Assembly: GCF_004798865.1 (NCBI RefSeq)
Contig: NW_025336481.1
Coordinates: forward strand, 38,585,964 to 38,649,963
Length of the DNA stretch: 64,000 bases
Reading direction: 5' to 3'
Source: Varanus komodoensis
Lineage: Eukaryota; Chordata; Lepidosauria; Squamata; Varanidae
Positions 46,850-58,948 of the stretch are shown piece by piece; positions within the stretch are counted from its first letter, which is position 1; every line of letters starts with the position of its first letter. The notes beneath the pieces are model-generated. The model ran no database searches. It saw nothing but the letters and a program-made list of their open reading frames with translations, and was not told the origin of the DNA. Made by a program: the position numbers and the translations under genes.

Positions 46850-48707
46850 GCTCCTTCATGGATCACTGCTTTGTTGTGGTGAAGGGGCTTGCGTAGCTCA
46901 ATGAAGCTATGAGCTATGCCATGCAGGGCCACCCAAAACAGACAGGTCATAGCAGAGAGCTCTGACAAAACGTGATCTACTGCAGAAGGAAATGGCAACC
47001 CACTCCAGTACGATTGCCATGAAAATCCCATGGACAGTACCAAAAGGCAAAAAGATATGATGCCGGAAGATGAGCCCCTCAGGTCGGAAGGTGTCCAATA
47101 TGCTACTGGGGAAGAGCAGAGAGCTACTACTAGTAGTGCCAGAAAGAATGAAGCGATTGGCTCAAAGCTGAAAGGACACTGACCTCGAGCCAGACTTCCT
47201 GGAATGTGAAGTCAAATGGGCCTTAGGAAGTCTGAGCAACAACAAAGCTAGTGGAGGTGGCAGTATTCCAGCTGAGCTATTCAAAATCTTAAAAGACGAT
47301 GCAGTAAAAGTGCTACACTCAATATGCCAGCAAATCTGGAAAACTCAACAGTGGCCACAGGATTGGAAAAGGTCAGTTTACATTCCCATCCCAAAGAAGG
47401 GCAATGCCAAAGAATGTTCAAACTACCGCACCATTGCACTCATTTCACATGCTAGCAAAGTTAGGCTCAAAATCCTACAAGCTAGGCTCCAGCAGTATGT
47501 GGACCGAGAACTACCAGAAGTACAGGCAGGATTTCAAAGAGGGAGAGGAACTAGAGATCAAATTGCCAACATACGCTGGATCATGGAGAAAGCGAGGGAG
47601 TTCCAGAAAAACATCTACTTCTGCTTCATTGACTATGCTAAAGCCTTTGATTGTGTGGATCACAACAAATTTTGGCAAGTTCTTAAAGAGATGGGAGTAC
47701 CAGACCATCTTATTTGTCTCTTGAGAAACCTATATGCGGATTGAGAAGCAACAGTGTGAACTGGACACGGAACCACTGATTGGTTCAAAATTGAGAAAGG
47801 AGTTTGGCAAGGCTGTATACTGTCGCACTGCCTATTTAACTTATATGCAGAGCACATCATGAGAAAGGCAGGGCTAGATGAATCACCAGTTGGAATTAAG
47901 ATTGCTGGGAGAAATATCAACAACCTCAGATATGCAGATGATACCACTCTCATGGCAGAAAGTGAAGAGGAACTAAAGAGCCTCTTGATGTGGGTGAAGG
48001 AGGAGAGTGCAAAAGTTGGCTTGAAACAACATTAAGAAAACTAAGATAATGGCATCCGGTCCTCTCACTTCCTGGCAAATAGATGGGGAAGAAATGGAGG
48101 TAGTGACAACTTTCATTTTCCTGGACTCCAAGATCACCACAGATGGGGACTGCAGCCAAGAAATTAAAAGACGCTTGCTCCTTTGGAGGAAAGCAATGGC
48201 AAATCTAGACAGCATACTGAAAAGCAGAGACATCACCCTGCCAACAAAAGTGTGTATAGTCAACGCTATGGTTTTCCCAGTTGCAATGTATGGCTCTGAA
48301 AGCTGGACCATAAGGAACGCTGAGCGCTGAAGGATTGAGGCCTTTGAATTGTGGTGCTGGAGGAGACTCCTGCGAGTTTCTTGGACTGCAAGGCAATCAA
48401 ACCGGTCAGTCCTAGAGGAGATCAACCCTGACTGCTCTTTAGAAGGCCAGATCCTGAAGATGAAACTGAAATACTTTGGCCACCTAATGAGAAGGAAGGA
48501 CTCCCTGGAGAAGAGCCTAATGCTGGGAACAATTGACGGCAAAAGAAGAAGGGGATGGCAGAGGATGAGGTGGCTAGATGGAGTCACTGAAGCAGTTGGT
48601 GTGAGTTTAAGTGGACTCCAGGGGATGATGGAGGACAGGAAGACCTGGAGGAATGTTGTCCATGGGGTCACAATGGGTCGGACATGACTTCGCGACTAAC
48701 AACAACA
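46850..48707 (+). mobile_element. Chimeric BovB: BovB-1 at the 5' end, BovB-2 at the 3' end
   Basis: Up to about 47857 it equals BovB-1, including BovB-1's left flank aagttccatt (46840-46849), its endonuclease deletion and its first two stops. From 47858 it differs from BovB-1 at many sites: catcatgagaaaggcaggg versus catcctgagaaaggcgggg, CCAACAAAAG in place of the TGAACAAAAG stop, and a 2-bp deletion near 48027. It ends in a right flank aaggaaaaaca (48708-48718), which matches BovB-2's left flank at 38378-38388. The switch point lies in the roughly 130 bases before 47858. Confidence 0.85.
47188..48687 (+). pseudogene. Reverse transcriptase frame of the chimeric BovB (broken)
   Basis: Motif A FIDYAKAFDCVD and YADD (47931-47942) are in one frame. 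A 2-bp loss near 48027 moves the rest to another frame, which reads MASGPLTSWQIDGEEMEVVTTF ... SWTIRNAER, stop (48328-48330), then the WCWRRLLRV and YFGHLMRRKDSLEK blocks to 48687. The stop after NAER is at the same codon as in BovB-1 (34830-34832). Confidence 0.82.
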
Positions 48708-48718
48708 AAGGAAAAACA

Positions 48719-49444
48719 TCCAGTAGGGCTAAAAAGAATACTGAAAACTGCATCGTGACTTGAACATGGACTGAGGATGTTTACAAAGATTAGGATGGAA
48801 CTTAAAGGTTCGCACAAAGAGATGTGACCCATGGACATGGACTCTCAAAACACTCCTACTGCAGTCCCCTGCACAGTGTGACCCTAAGCCAGAGATGCAG
48901 CCGGACTGGTATCCGTCCAAGGCAGTTTCATGATGACTTCCTGGACGCACATGTGCAAATGTACACCAGGCTTATGGCCTCAGTGTTTTATAGTTGTGCT
49001 TTCTTTACAAGACATGGGGATCTTGACAAAGTCAAGACAGGGATCCTTCTCAACATTGAAAACAGCCTTTGTGCAATATTTTACTCCCAGTTGAAATGAC
49101 GACACATTGACTAATTATCACCATTCTGACACGATTTCTTGGCAGACATTACAAGACAACACAAGGCATTTTTTCCTGTGGCACAGCCTTTTCTAGGAGA
49201 GCTTTCATCTTGAATGAAACATGTCAACTGGTATGTTTAAGACATCTTTTGCTAAACAACTGGAACCATTTATAAGCAAATGGGTTATAGGAGCATTCAT
49301 ACATCAACAGCCATGAGCAAAATAATTTTTTTTTTTTTGCAGCCTGACTGATCATGAGACATAATCCTGCGATTATAAAACCTCATGCATTTCAGTAGTA
49401 ATCCTTAACGAACCAAACAAAAAGAAGGCACATCAGTATATTTA
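48719..49444. other. Non-coding stretch
   Basis: No gene recognised. A T-run lies at about 49327-49339. This is the DNA that would follow BovB-2 in an undisturbed locus. Confidence 0.5.
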
Positions 49445-51150
49445 TATATTTGCAATATTACTATTATTTATTTCAGTGATATTTCTATAGTGGTATGTGG
49501 CGTAATTGGTTTACATATTCAAATCACAATTAAAATATAATTTAAAAAACTATTCCAATAACAGTGTGAAACAGTACAGTGGAGTGGCATGATTCATTTA
49601 ATTATCCTGGTAAAGCCTGCACTTTCAGGTTGTTTTTGAAAGATGCCACATTTTCTGCCTCCCCAACAGCACAAAGGGGTTTTCTTAATGTGACGAGTGA
49701 CGCAACTGAGGAGGCCCATCACTGAGACACTCTCCAGTAGCATTCTGATACTTTCGGAATGTCCAGCAAGGCTTCTTCTCCTGAACTTAGGAATAAGTTG
49801 GGTATCTGAGGGAAGGTGGCCTGCTTAATATCCTGATGTCCAGTTGTTAGGGCTTTGCTGGATGTCCCAGTTGCAGCTTTTAAACCAGGCCCACATGAAG
49901 TGTATTACACTACACTAAGCATGAGGCTGCCAGTATATGGAACACCATGGCTAGGTTATCTCTAGCCAGGAACAGGTGCAGTTGGCATCCCTGAAGCTGC
50001 CCCTGAAGTCACCTCCAGTCACACAGATGGATCCAGGAACATGTGCAAGCTATGAACTTACTGCTTCAGAGAGAGTGGAACCCCATCCAGAACAGGCAAA
50101 CAGCCCATGTTCTGGACCTGAGAAGTACCAACCTGTAGGGTGTTTGACCTCAGTTTCAGTTTATTAGCCCGCATCCAAGCCATAACTACATCCAGACACC
50201 CATTCAGGATGTACAGGGCCTTGCCCAGTTCACATCTGGGTGAAACAGAGCTGGGTATCATCCGTGTACTGGTGACCACTTGCCCCAAATCTGTTGTCTA
50301 CTCACAATACCTTTACTATATATATTAAATAATATGGCAGACAAAATGGTGCCTTGTGGTACCCCACTGTTCAGTTGCCATGAGGTCAAGGTACAAGTCA
50401 ACCAATGCTCTTCTCTAGAATTAACCATGTATGTAGAAGCTGATCCACTGAAGAACAGTGCTTCTAACTGCCAACTTTCAGAAGTAGTCCAGGAGGACAT
50501 CATAGTTAATGGTATCAAAAGCTGCACCCCAAAGGAGTAACCGTGTCACAGTCCCCTATCCAATAAGTCATTTATCGGGGCAACCAAGGCCAATTCAGTT
50601 CCCAAACCAGACTGAATCCAGAGTGGAATGGATCCAGATAATCAGTTTCATTTAAGAGATCCTGCAACTGGGATGCCAACACTCTCATTCCACCTTACCC
50701 AGAAATAGAGTTTTTGTGCCCAGATGGTCATTGGCATAAATTTCTGGATGCAGGGGGGGATTTCCAGGAATGTTCACACCAATGCAATCACCAGCTCCCA
50801 CTACTGAAAAATCTCTCAAAGTATTCTTGAATTCCTCATAAATTTGCAGGGGCAGACCTTCTTCATAAGTATCCTGCACCTACAGCTGTGGAGGAGCACC
50901 ATGAGACCAAATTTCACTAGATAATGATCTGAGTCTGACAACAGGGTGATTTCTCCCCTTCTTCTGCCAAACCCAGACCACTCCCCAGGGCAAAGCAAGG
51001 GTATTCCCTGCACTATCAATGGGGCTGGCGACAAATGGAGACAGCCTCACAGTTGTCATGGAGGACATGAAGTGCCAAGCTCATACTTTTAAGGCAGCTG
51101 CTGAAATCTCCCAGGACCAGCACCACATTTTTGTTACTGCATTGCAGCTT
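49445..51150 (-). mobile_element. Degraded L2/CR1-group LINE, antisense
   Basis: Minus-strand translations hold, in order, LGDFS (GDFN-like, about 51110-51090), SDSDHYLVKF (SDH-like endonuclease end, about 50940), SGVPQGTILSAILFNIY (reverse transcriptase, within 50258-50527), and CLDVVMAWMRANKLKL with VLDGVPLSLK (within 50058-50288). A decayed 3' UTR extends to about 49445. These blocks match the order in the younger L2-like element at 58949-59878 and its relatives. Many stops and frame changes show it is old. Confidence 0.75.
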
Positions 51151-54100
51151 CTTGAAAGGAGCAACCACCATACATATATGTGTGTTTCAGAGAGTACCAA
51201 AAAGTTGGTGAGTGATGACATTCAAATGTAAACATGAAGAATCCTTGATAAGTTTTATGAATGTCCAAAAATGCAGAAATATGGAGCTTTCTAGATGAGG
51301 ATTTGCATGGCTTATCCACTCAGGTTTTGGGGTGATCTGCAGGTTATTGACATTCACTTGTCACCTGCCCATGTTTTCCCAGCAACCCTTCCACCATTTC
51401 GCTTAAAATGAAAAATCTGCAAAGGAGGGAAAAAGCAGAGCAACGGCACATTTTCTTTGTGGTGCAGATAGTAAAATATGGAATGGCAACAGGGTGATTG
51501 TTTTCAGGGAAGCTGGAAAATATGTTACAGATGGTCCTCCTTTCCTGACTGATGGCTGTATTTCCTGTTACCAAGATATATCCTGCAGCTTCTTTCAGCT
51601 CTTTGAAATAGTGCAAGCAAATTTCTTCTTTATTCCTGCAACACCATGTGTTTAGCACCAGAAATTGCCTGCTAAACTCTGAAGTTGGCTTTGGTGTTTT
51701 TTTGTGTTTTTTTAACATCTTAAAGATATACCAGAAGAACAAATTTGTTCAGGAACGACGACTAAAAAATGTAAAACTTTTCACTTGTGTGATGCAGCTT
51801 TCCCAAAGTGGTTATGGGATGAAGGCTGGATAGTGGAAACTGAGGCTTACTTTTTTACCTAGCAGCTCCAGGTTGCAATTGACTGTGAGTTGTTCAAAAT
51901 GGCGCACACAGGCTCATTATTCCTTATTCCTTTTTGTGCTTTACTCTTGATGCCCAGTACTGAGGTGGTGTTCTTTAAAAAACACACCAAAATATAGATG
52001 TATGTTAGTGGCATTCTGCAAGAACAGATTGTGCAAGAACTATAAATAAATAAGAAAGAATTAAAATTGTGTGAAACAATTTTGTGAGGCTGTGTGGCTT
52101 TTCTTTGGAAGAGGCTTTTCCTTTTTCAGCTGCCCACCAAAGGCCCCCTTTATAGCAACTGTGTGTGTTGAGAAACCAAGGAGAAAGCAGACACTGGAGA
52201 GCTACATGCTCCATATTTCTAAATTAAGCAATTCCAAAATACCCATGTTATGGTTAGTTTGTTTGTACATGCAAGTTATAGTCACCAGTCTATAGTCACC
52301 ATGTCTGGAATGAAAAGAAGGTACTGTAGGAGGCATACAAAGCAATAAGGAAAACACAAGTAGGGCCAGAAAAATTGTTGGGAATCCATTGCATCTTGGG
52401 TTTTGTGCAGGTTCAGCAGATTGAGTTAAGAGGCTATTGCTTGTACCTTAACCTGTTAGAATCTACATGGAAAGGATTCTTAACAAAAGGTAACAAGGTT
52501 TATTTACTTACAAATATTCCACGTGAAGGAGAGATGCTGGTGTCTTCATGCAGGAGAGCTTGCTTCCTTGTTAGCAGGTTAACTTAGGAGAAGGGAGAGA
52601 AAAGCACATGCTTCTTCTCACATGGTGAGGGGGTAGGGAGAAAAGAGGTCACATGATCCTTTTGCCTTTCCAGGTGAGCTAGAAGGAGAAAGTCACAGAT
52701 CAAGCAGAGAGCCTTGTCTATGAACGCTTTCCTCCCATGCTGGTCAGTAGACATGCAGTCCATGTTAATGCAGACCAAGTTAAATATACCTAACAGAAGT
52801 GACACCTGGGTGCATTCTGTCTTGAATGTCTCCCTTGTATGAAATCCTACCATGGCTAGCAAGAAAAGGGGGTGAATCTTGGGTTGCAAAACCCAAGACC
52901 CTAACTGCAAAAGGACTGTATGGGGGGAAAAGGCTATGATGGTGAATATTGACAATCAGGTCAAACACAGTTGTGGATGGTGCAGGTCCAAGAGCAGGGG
53001 AGAGTTAATCACCTTAGCTGAACAGGGAGGCCTTCTATGGCACTTCCATGATTCCCAGCTGGGCTGAAGGTAATCCTGCAAACACTCATATGTTGTGTGC
53101 TAGCCCTGCAAGTCATTGCACGGTCAGTCAAGCTGCCTTTTTCCTGGAGTACCCTGGGGAATGGAAGCACTCTGCAGGTAAAGCAGAGCCGGACGATGCA
53201 TGGTACATTTATTGCATCAAAATAGCTGAATCTAAGTAAGCCAGGCTCTTAGAAGAATTAAGAATTACGAAATTTCACAAGCAGTGAAGGCTGGAAGCTC
53301 AGGGCCTCTCAGTCCAGAGCTCCAGACTCTACCCAATCACTATTTACTCTGTCCAACTTTGATTAAAGTGAGCTTGCAGAAGAAGGAGAAGAGAAATGCC
53401 AATGTATTTTCCCCCATGCTGTTCCACCTACTGATGGAATGCAGACCCTGGCAGATTTTGGCGGAGTGAATATGGAACTCAAGAGGAAGAAAAGGGAATC
53501 TTTCTCTGTCCCTGGCCTGGGTGAAAGCCCAGGCAAACAGAAGCCTTTGCCTGCCTTTCTTCATCTGTTGTTTCTCCCTCCTTACCTTGTCTCCCTTAGC
53601 ACCTCTTCTTCTAGAGATGAAAGGTGTAGGAAAAATTAGTACTAAGGGAGAGATATACAGAGATCATTTGTATGAATTTTATAAAGCTGTATGATCCATT
53701 ATCTCATTCATCAACTGAATTTGTACTTATTTGCATCTGAACAAAACAATAATTCTGAAAAAAATAACTTGTTTGTAGAGGAAGGTTATACAGTACATGC
53801 TGGAAAGACCTCCACTGTAAAGGGGGATTCTTTCTTGTGGGAGAGAAAATAGGCAATGTCTCTTCCTAGAATGGTTGCTACCCACTGTTTAAGAAAGGCA
53901 CTGTGTTAAATTATCAACCTTAAAAATAAATAAATAAAAAGTAGCTATGGCCAGTTAATCAAAATCAGCTTTTTGATTTCAACTTTTTGTTGAAAGTTGT
54001 TTTTTAAATTAAAAATAAGATATTTTTTCTGAAGAATCGCCTAAATCTGCAACCCTGAGATTAAGCCCTCTGGAAAATGAGGGGACTTGCATCTGGTAGC

Positions 54101-55132
54101 ACTATAAAAGTCACAGTCTTATTTTACCCACTTCTTAAATGAAAAGAGCAACAAATCCTACACAAGCTGAGTAGAGATAATATCTGCACACTCCTGTTGT
54201 CGGTACGGCATCCTGGCTTCTAAGACACTGGAAATGTTTGAAAGGTATTAGGAAATTCCACAATTGCATTTGTAAGAGCTGGTGTGCTTCTTCAACATCA
54301 TCTGCTGTCACTCTGAAGTATCTGAAACTAGACAGATAGTTAGACGGAGAGTCTGAAGCTGTCAGGCTATGTTTATCTTTTCAAGATGCCACCAGCTGCA
54401 AGCACGGCATCCCTAAGACTACTCTACAGAGCAATGCGAAGAAATGAAACATGGAAGCACAGAGCTTGGATCTATCTATTCTAGGATCTGTTGCAGGGTC
54501 ATCCCTCTTCCGCAAAACAGCCCAGGATGCCATCTTGAACACTGAGTCCAAAAAAGAGGCACATACCAGGGAATGCACAACTTGTTATTAATTTCTCCTT
54601 TTTCAGGAGCTTTTCCCCAAATCACTAGACAACGTATTTTGGATTGAATGTCCTGCTTTTTTAGCTTTGTTTTGTTCATCATGAAGGCATCACCAGTGCC
54701 TGAACAAACTGCAATCCATCTGTCTTTTTCAAAAAGTGAGGAGGCAGTTTTTCATTAAAAAAAGTATGTTTTTTAAAATAAGTAACAATACAATGAAGTA
54801 GGGGTTGGAGTCAGAATCTGCCTTCCATGCAGGGAAGAGACCTTAAATGGGTCTACTCTTAGAAGGAGTAATGGTAGCTACATCTCATGAAAATATGCAT
54901 GTATGTGGCTGGATCCAGGATCTGCCTTCTGCAAAAGAAGGGAACTTCCATGGGAGGGAATCAGAAGCATTCTCAGCCTGTTTCAGTCTTGTGTTCTGTC
55001 TAAACTGGGGAAATGCTGATTTGTTAACAAGCCAGGATCATAAGGCACAGTTTGATCCTGGCTGGTTTCAGTAAGCCACAGATTGAAACTAGACGTTCTC
55101 CCTACTACTTCAGAAGGCAATAAACCTAGGTA
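51151..55132. other. Non-coding stretch
   Basis: No gene recognised. Only low-complexity features stand out: T/G runs at 51690-51712 and an (AAAT)n run at about 53923-53940. Open frames up to 132 codons on the minus strand (51344-51742) lack domains. Confidence 0.45.
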
Positions 55133-55320
55133 TTCATAGAATGGTTGGGCCAGAAGGAGCCAATCAGGCCACTGGGTCCAACCCTCTGTTGGCACAGGAC
55201 ACCAAGTCACACGTTCCCACTCAAATGACTACCAGTTTTCCTTGAATGTTTGCAGTGCGGGAGAGATCACGTCCTCTCTTGGCAGCTAGTTCCACTTCTG
55301 TTTATTTAAAACAGAAAATA
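55133..55320 (-). mobile_element. CR1 LINE 3' end, antisense
   Basis: Starts ttcatagaatggttgggcca and continues GGCCACTGGGTCCAACCCTC ... GCAGCTAGTTCCACTTCTG. CATAGAAT at the inverted 3' terminus is the CR1 hallmark ((ATTCTATG)n end). The 5' part is truncated. Confidence 0.7.
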
Positions 55321-57379
55321 TCATGCCCTCTCAGACTTGTAGCAGGAGAGGGAGAAATGAACGAGCCGAAGGCTTGCCTGTGCTTTGTCATGTGGTATTA
55401 ACACACGGCTTACTATTGGTATTATATGCAAAGCATGACAAAGCCAGAGATACAGAACTCCCCTGGGCTGCATGCAGCACACTAAGCCATTCCTGGTGGT
55501 CTGCCAGGCGCCCCCTGCCTCTGCAGCAGTGGCAACCTCCTTGTCCTTTGCTGGCTTCCAGTCTGTCCGCAAGGACCCCAGGAAAGCCAGGATGTCTCCC
55601 TTCAGCAGTGACCCAAAGCCAGGCAGAATGGCTGCTTTCGTGCCGCTAACGGTACTGAAGTGGCAAGCAGGCTGGGGGCACTGTTTTCCCTCCCTTCACC
55701 AATAACTCTAAAGCAGGTGCGTGTGTCTTGTGCACCCTAAAGAAGAAAGGTCTCTGTCTCGTCCCACCCACCCATTTTCCCCCACAACTGCAGCATATCT
55801 ATGACCCATCCAGATCACTCAGCAAAACCAGATTTGGCTTCCAGGGCCAAAATGTTGTGTGTCCCTCATCTCAGCTATGCTAGAGCTGCAGGAACAAGTT
55901 GCATGGTTATGCAATCCATGCCATATATAAAAAGCACATGTAAGAAAATTGCAGAGTCAAGTCAACCAACCCAGTCCCACCCTACATACTCCCCCATCTC
56001 ACACTGGCTGAGAGTTCAGTGACCAAGTAAAGCAGATAGACATGTGTTCTTGGGGCTTTCCATGCAATAGAGGGTACTTGGACAATCAGGACCACCCCCT
56101 TGCATAGAGGAGCCTCATAACATTGAAAGCCTCCCTCAAACTAGCCTGTCTTTAGGGAAAGGTCTCTCCCTGGTAACATTTTTCCTTCTTAAATGTACCA
56201 GATTTGTCTAAATATAAAAGCATTCTTTCTAGGTATCAAATTGGCTCTTCTCTGGAATTTCAGATTTATCTGCCTCTCTAAAGCTTGCATGTGATTCCAC
56301 TAAACCAAGATTTTGCAGCCGACAGACAAAATTAGAGTTCCTATGGTCATTTTGTCTTCATGCAGAAGGTAATGAAATAGTGAAAGTAAAGGTGAACAGA
56401 GCTTTCATACTTCATTACCCAATTCTTTTCCCTCTCAGTTTAGAAGCTGGCCTTTGACTGAGGGTGCACAACAAGCAGGGTTCATCTAATTTAACGTGAG
56501 CCCTTTGATGTCCAGACCAGCAACGAAACATATAAGCTCCCACAGAAGAGGTGGCCCAGCTAGCCTAGGATAGACTATTCCAGGGTCTCTTTTGGCCCCA
56601 AGTCCATTTCAAAGAAACATCCAGGGGCCACCATTCTTGTCATGGGCAGGGCTGAAGGCAAAAGGGTGGGACCAAAATACAGAAAATAGCAGCATATTTT
56701 CGCTTAATGCTTTTAGCCAATAATTAAACCTTAGAGGCATTTCAACCTTTCAGGACCATAAAATGATTGGTGGGTGAGGAAAAGAGGATGTGGCCAGCAA
56801 AAGGGCCTTTTGAGGGACCCAGAGGGCCAGTTTGGGACTTCAGGTGGGCTGGATTTGGCCTGATAGCCTGAGGTTCTACATGCCTTGGCTATTCCGATTG
56901 GCAAAGGTTCTCTATTTTCCCCCAACTCTACTATTTGTGATCCTTGGAAAGTCCAGGGAATGAACCACCAATTTGCTGAACATCTGCCCTTCCACTGAAC
57001 TAAGGTTTCTGTATATGTGCAGAATGTCTTCCTCCTATTCCGGCATAGTTTCCATAATCAATCTCAAACTCTAAGATTAGGAACGAAAGAAGGACCATCA
57101 GTCAAAACGGAGCCTTTTCGCATCTTTTAAAAATTCCACACATCATGCTCTGTGTACCTAATAAGTCTCAGTTAATTACAGAACCACAGGATCTCTCCAG
57201 CATGCTTATCCTAGCTGAGAATCCAGCTTTGAATATATCCTGAACCCTCTGTCCTCTAATAAAAAAATAAAATTCTCTTTTTCTGAGGTCAGCCTCTGTG
57301 TGTGCGCACACACACACACATATGCCTTATTATGGAAAGAAATGAAAAAGAAACCAAATTTAAAAGAAAGCTGAAGTTA
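55321..57379. other. Non-coding stretch
   Basis: No gene recognised. A dyad-symmetric alternating tract (TGTGTGCGCACACACA) lies at 57297-57322. Open frames at 55321-55705 on both strands have no domain. Confidence 0.45.
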
Positions 57380-57600
57380 TGTCCTTAGAATGCTGCTTGT
57401 GTGAACTTAAGCAGGACAGCAGCACTTTAAAAGAAAGTAAGAAAGAAAGCTAAGATTTACTAACATTAATTAATCTTCACAGGGTCACAGTTTACATAAT
57501 TTTAATTAATTTCCATTGAGTGTTGACACTCACTTTTCAAATGGAAATGTGTTCATTAAAGCACTTATCCAATGGATTTGCAGTGATGCTGCTTAAAAAA
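57380..57600. promoter_or_regulatory. Candidate conserved non-coding element
   Basis: Repeat-free AT-rich stretch with acattaattaatcttcacag, ataattttaattaatttcca and TTAAAGCACTTATCCAATGG: clustered TTAATTAA homeodomain cores and a CCAAT-type word. Suggestive only. Confidence 0.25.
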
Positions 57601-58280
57601 AAAGGCTAAGCAGAGGGCAGTTTGAAATATCTGGGCAATACACTTGTATGTCATGCATTCAGAAAACTCAGAGAAGAGGGGAATTCTCCCACACAAAATT
57701 CTGGAAGTTCCTCCATGCTTTTTTGAGCCCTGTTAATTTTAACAAGGCTTGTGCAGGGGAATGTTACAAATCCTGCCTGTTTACAAGAAGATGGAAACAA
57801 CAAATCCGGTGAGCAAAACAGAGGAAATGCAGGGACAAAAAGGAGGACAAAAGAGGCACCTCTTTTGCCATGTGAATTCAGAGTAAACTGCAATTCATCT
57901 CTCTTTGCCGGCGGAGACTGTCGGCAGATATGACTCCACACTCTGTTCTCCAGACTGTGGATGGCCAGCCTCAAGGTTCCTGCTCACTTTTTCCAGGTCT
58001 TCATCTCTAAATTGGACTTGAGGTGGATAGCCTTTCAAATAGGCAATGTCTTCAAACAGAGGGATCTCCTCTGTAAAATATGGAAATTGGCCACCCTATA
58101 AAAGTGCATTATGAGAAAATATGGGTATTTTAGGCCTACTAGAAACTCTCACATTTTCCCCAAGGGAGAAACCATCAGGGTTCAAAAGGTGAAACACACT
58201 GGGACTGTTGTGTAATCCATCTAGTCAAATGTCACAGCTTTGCTTCCCATTTGCCATCATCACTTCAAATCAAATCTTTT
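57601..58280. other. Non-coding stretch
   Basis: No gene recognised. A fragment at 58015-58102 (gatagcctttcaaataggca, then CTCCTCTGTAAAATATGG and GGCCACCCTATAAAAG) belongs to the small family also found near 20200 and 30290. Confidence 0.45.
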
Positions 58281-58948
58281 CATAGAATCATAGAATAGTC
58301 AAGTTGGAAGGGGCCAGAAGGCCACTAGGTCCAAGCACCTGCTCAGTGAAGGGCTCCTCTCAGACGACTGTCCAGATGCAGCCTGATTGCCTCCAGTGTG
58401 GGAGAGCCCACCACAACCTCCCTCCGTCATTGGTTCTATCGTCATGCTGCTCTCACAGTCAGGGTTTTTTTTCCTGAATCAGGTTTGCTATAACCTGATC
58501 CCATGATTCTGCATCCTGTACCCTGGGATGACAGAGAAGAGATGGCACCCTTCCTCTTAGTGACAGCTTTTCAAGTACTTGTAGAGTAGTATCATATCTC
58601 CACTCAGTCTTCTCAAGGCTAAACATGCCCAGTTCTTTCAATCTCTCTTCACAGGGTTTTGTTTCTGGTCTACGGATCATCCTTGTTGCCCTCCTCTGAA
58701 CCTTTTCCAGCTAAACTGCATCATTTTTAAACTGTGATGTCCAGATGAGGCCTAAGCAGTGCTGAGTAATGGGGAACTAGTACCTCAGGGATTTGGAGGT
58801 GATATTTCTATTAATGCAGCCAAAAATAGCATTTGCGCTTTTTGCAGCCACATCACATTGTTGACTCATGAGCTAAACAATTCCAAGATCCTTCCCATTT
58901 GCAGTATTTTTGAGCCAAGCATTCCCCATTCTGAAAAGGCACTTGTTC
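58281..58948 (-). mobile_element. CR1 LINE, antisense, ORF2 end and 3' terminus
   Basis: The inverted 3' terminus reads catagaatcatagaatag, two units of the CR1 ATTCTATG end repeat. The minus-strand translation includes [16 protein letters not shown] (around 58640-58590), a highly typical CR1 ORF2 tail block. Further upstream words (plus strand: agccaagcattccccattct) match the CR1 order. An L2-like element abuts it at about 58949, probably by insertion. Confidence 0.82.

Larger units (their letters stand above)
40780..47857 (+). repeat. Large direct repeat, copy 2 (7.08 kb)
   Basis: Identical on reading to 27280-34357 with an offset of 13,500, except for two single-base differences in BovB sequence. 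It starts inside the small BovB 3' fragment (5 bases short of that fragment's true start). Every non-coding feature of copy 1 recurs, including the 18-bp tandem pair (45416-45451), the (GT)n run (about 46340-46352) and the A14 run (near 43340). It contains no gene. Confidence 0.93.

Noticed and set aside
40780-48707. Calling the second copy a genuine gene or segmental duplication
   Set aside because: It begins at a 100-N placeholder inside BovB, shows almost no divergence, and the crossed target-site duplications point to an assembly or haplotype explanation. Left open in the findings rather than asserted.
53925-53940. A/T microsatellite as a poly(A) tail of a retrocopy
   Set aside because: No upstream gene-like sequence and no target-site duplication seen.
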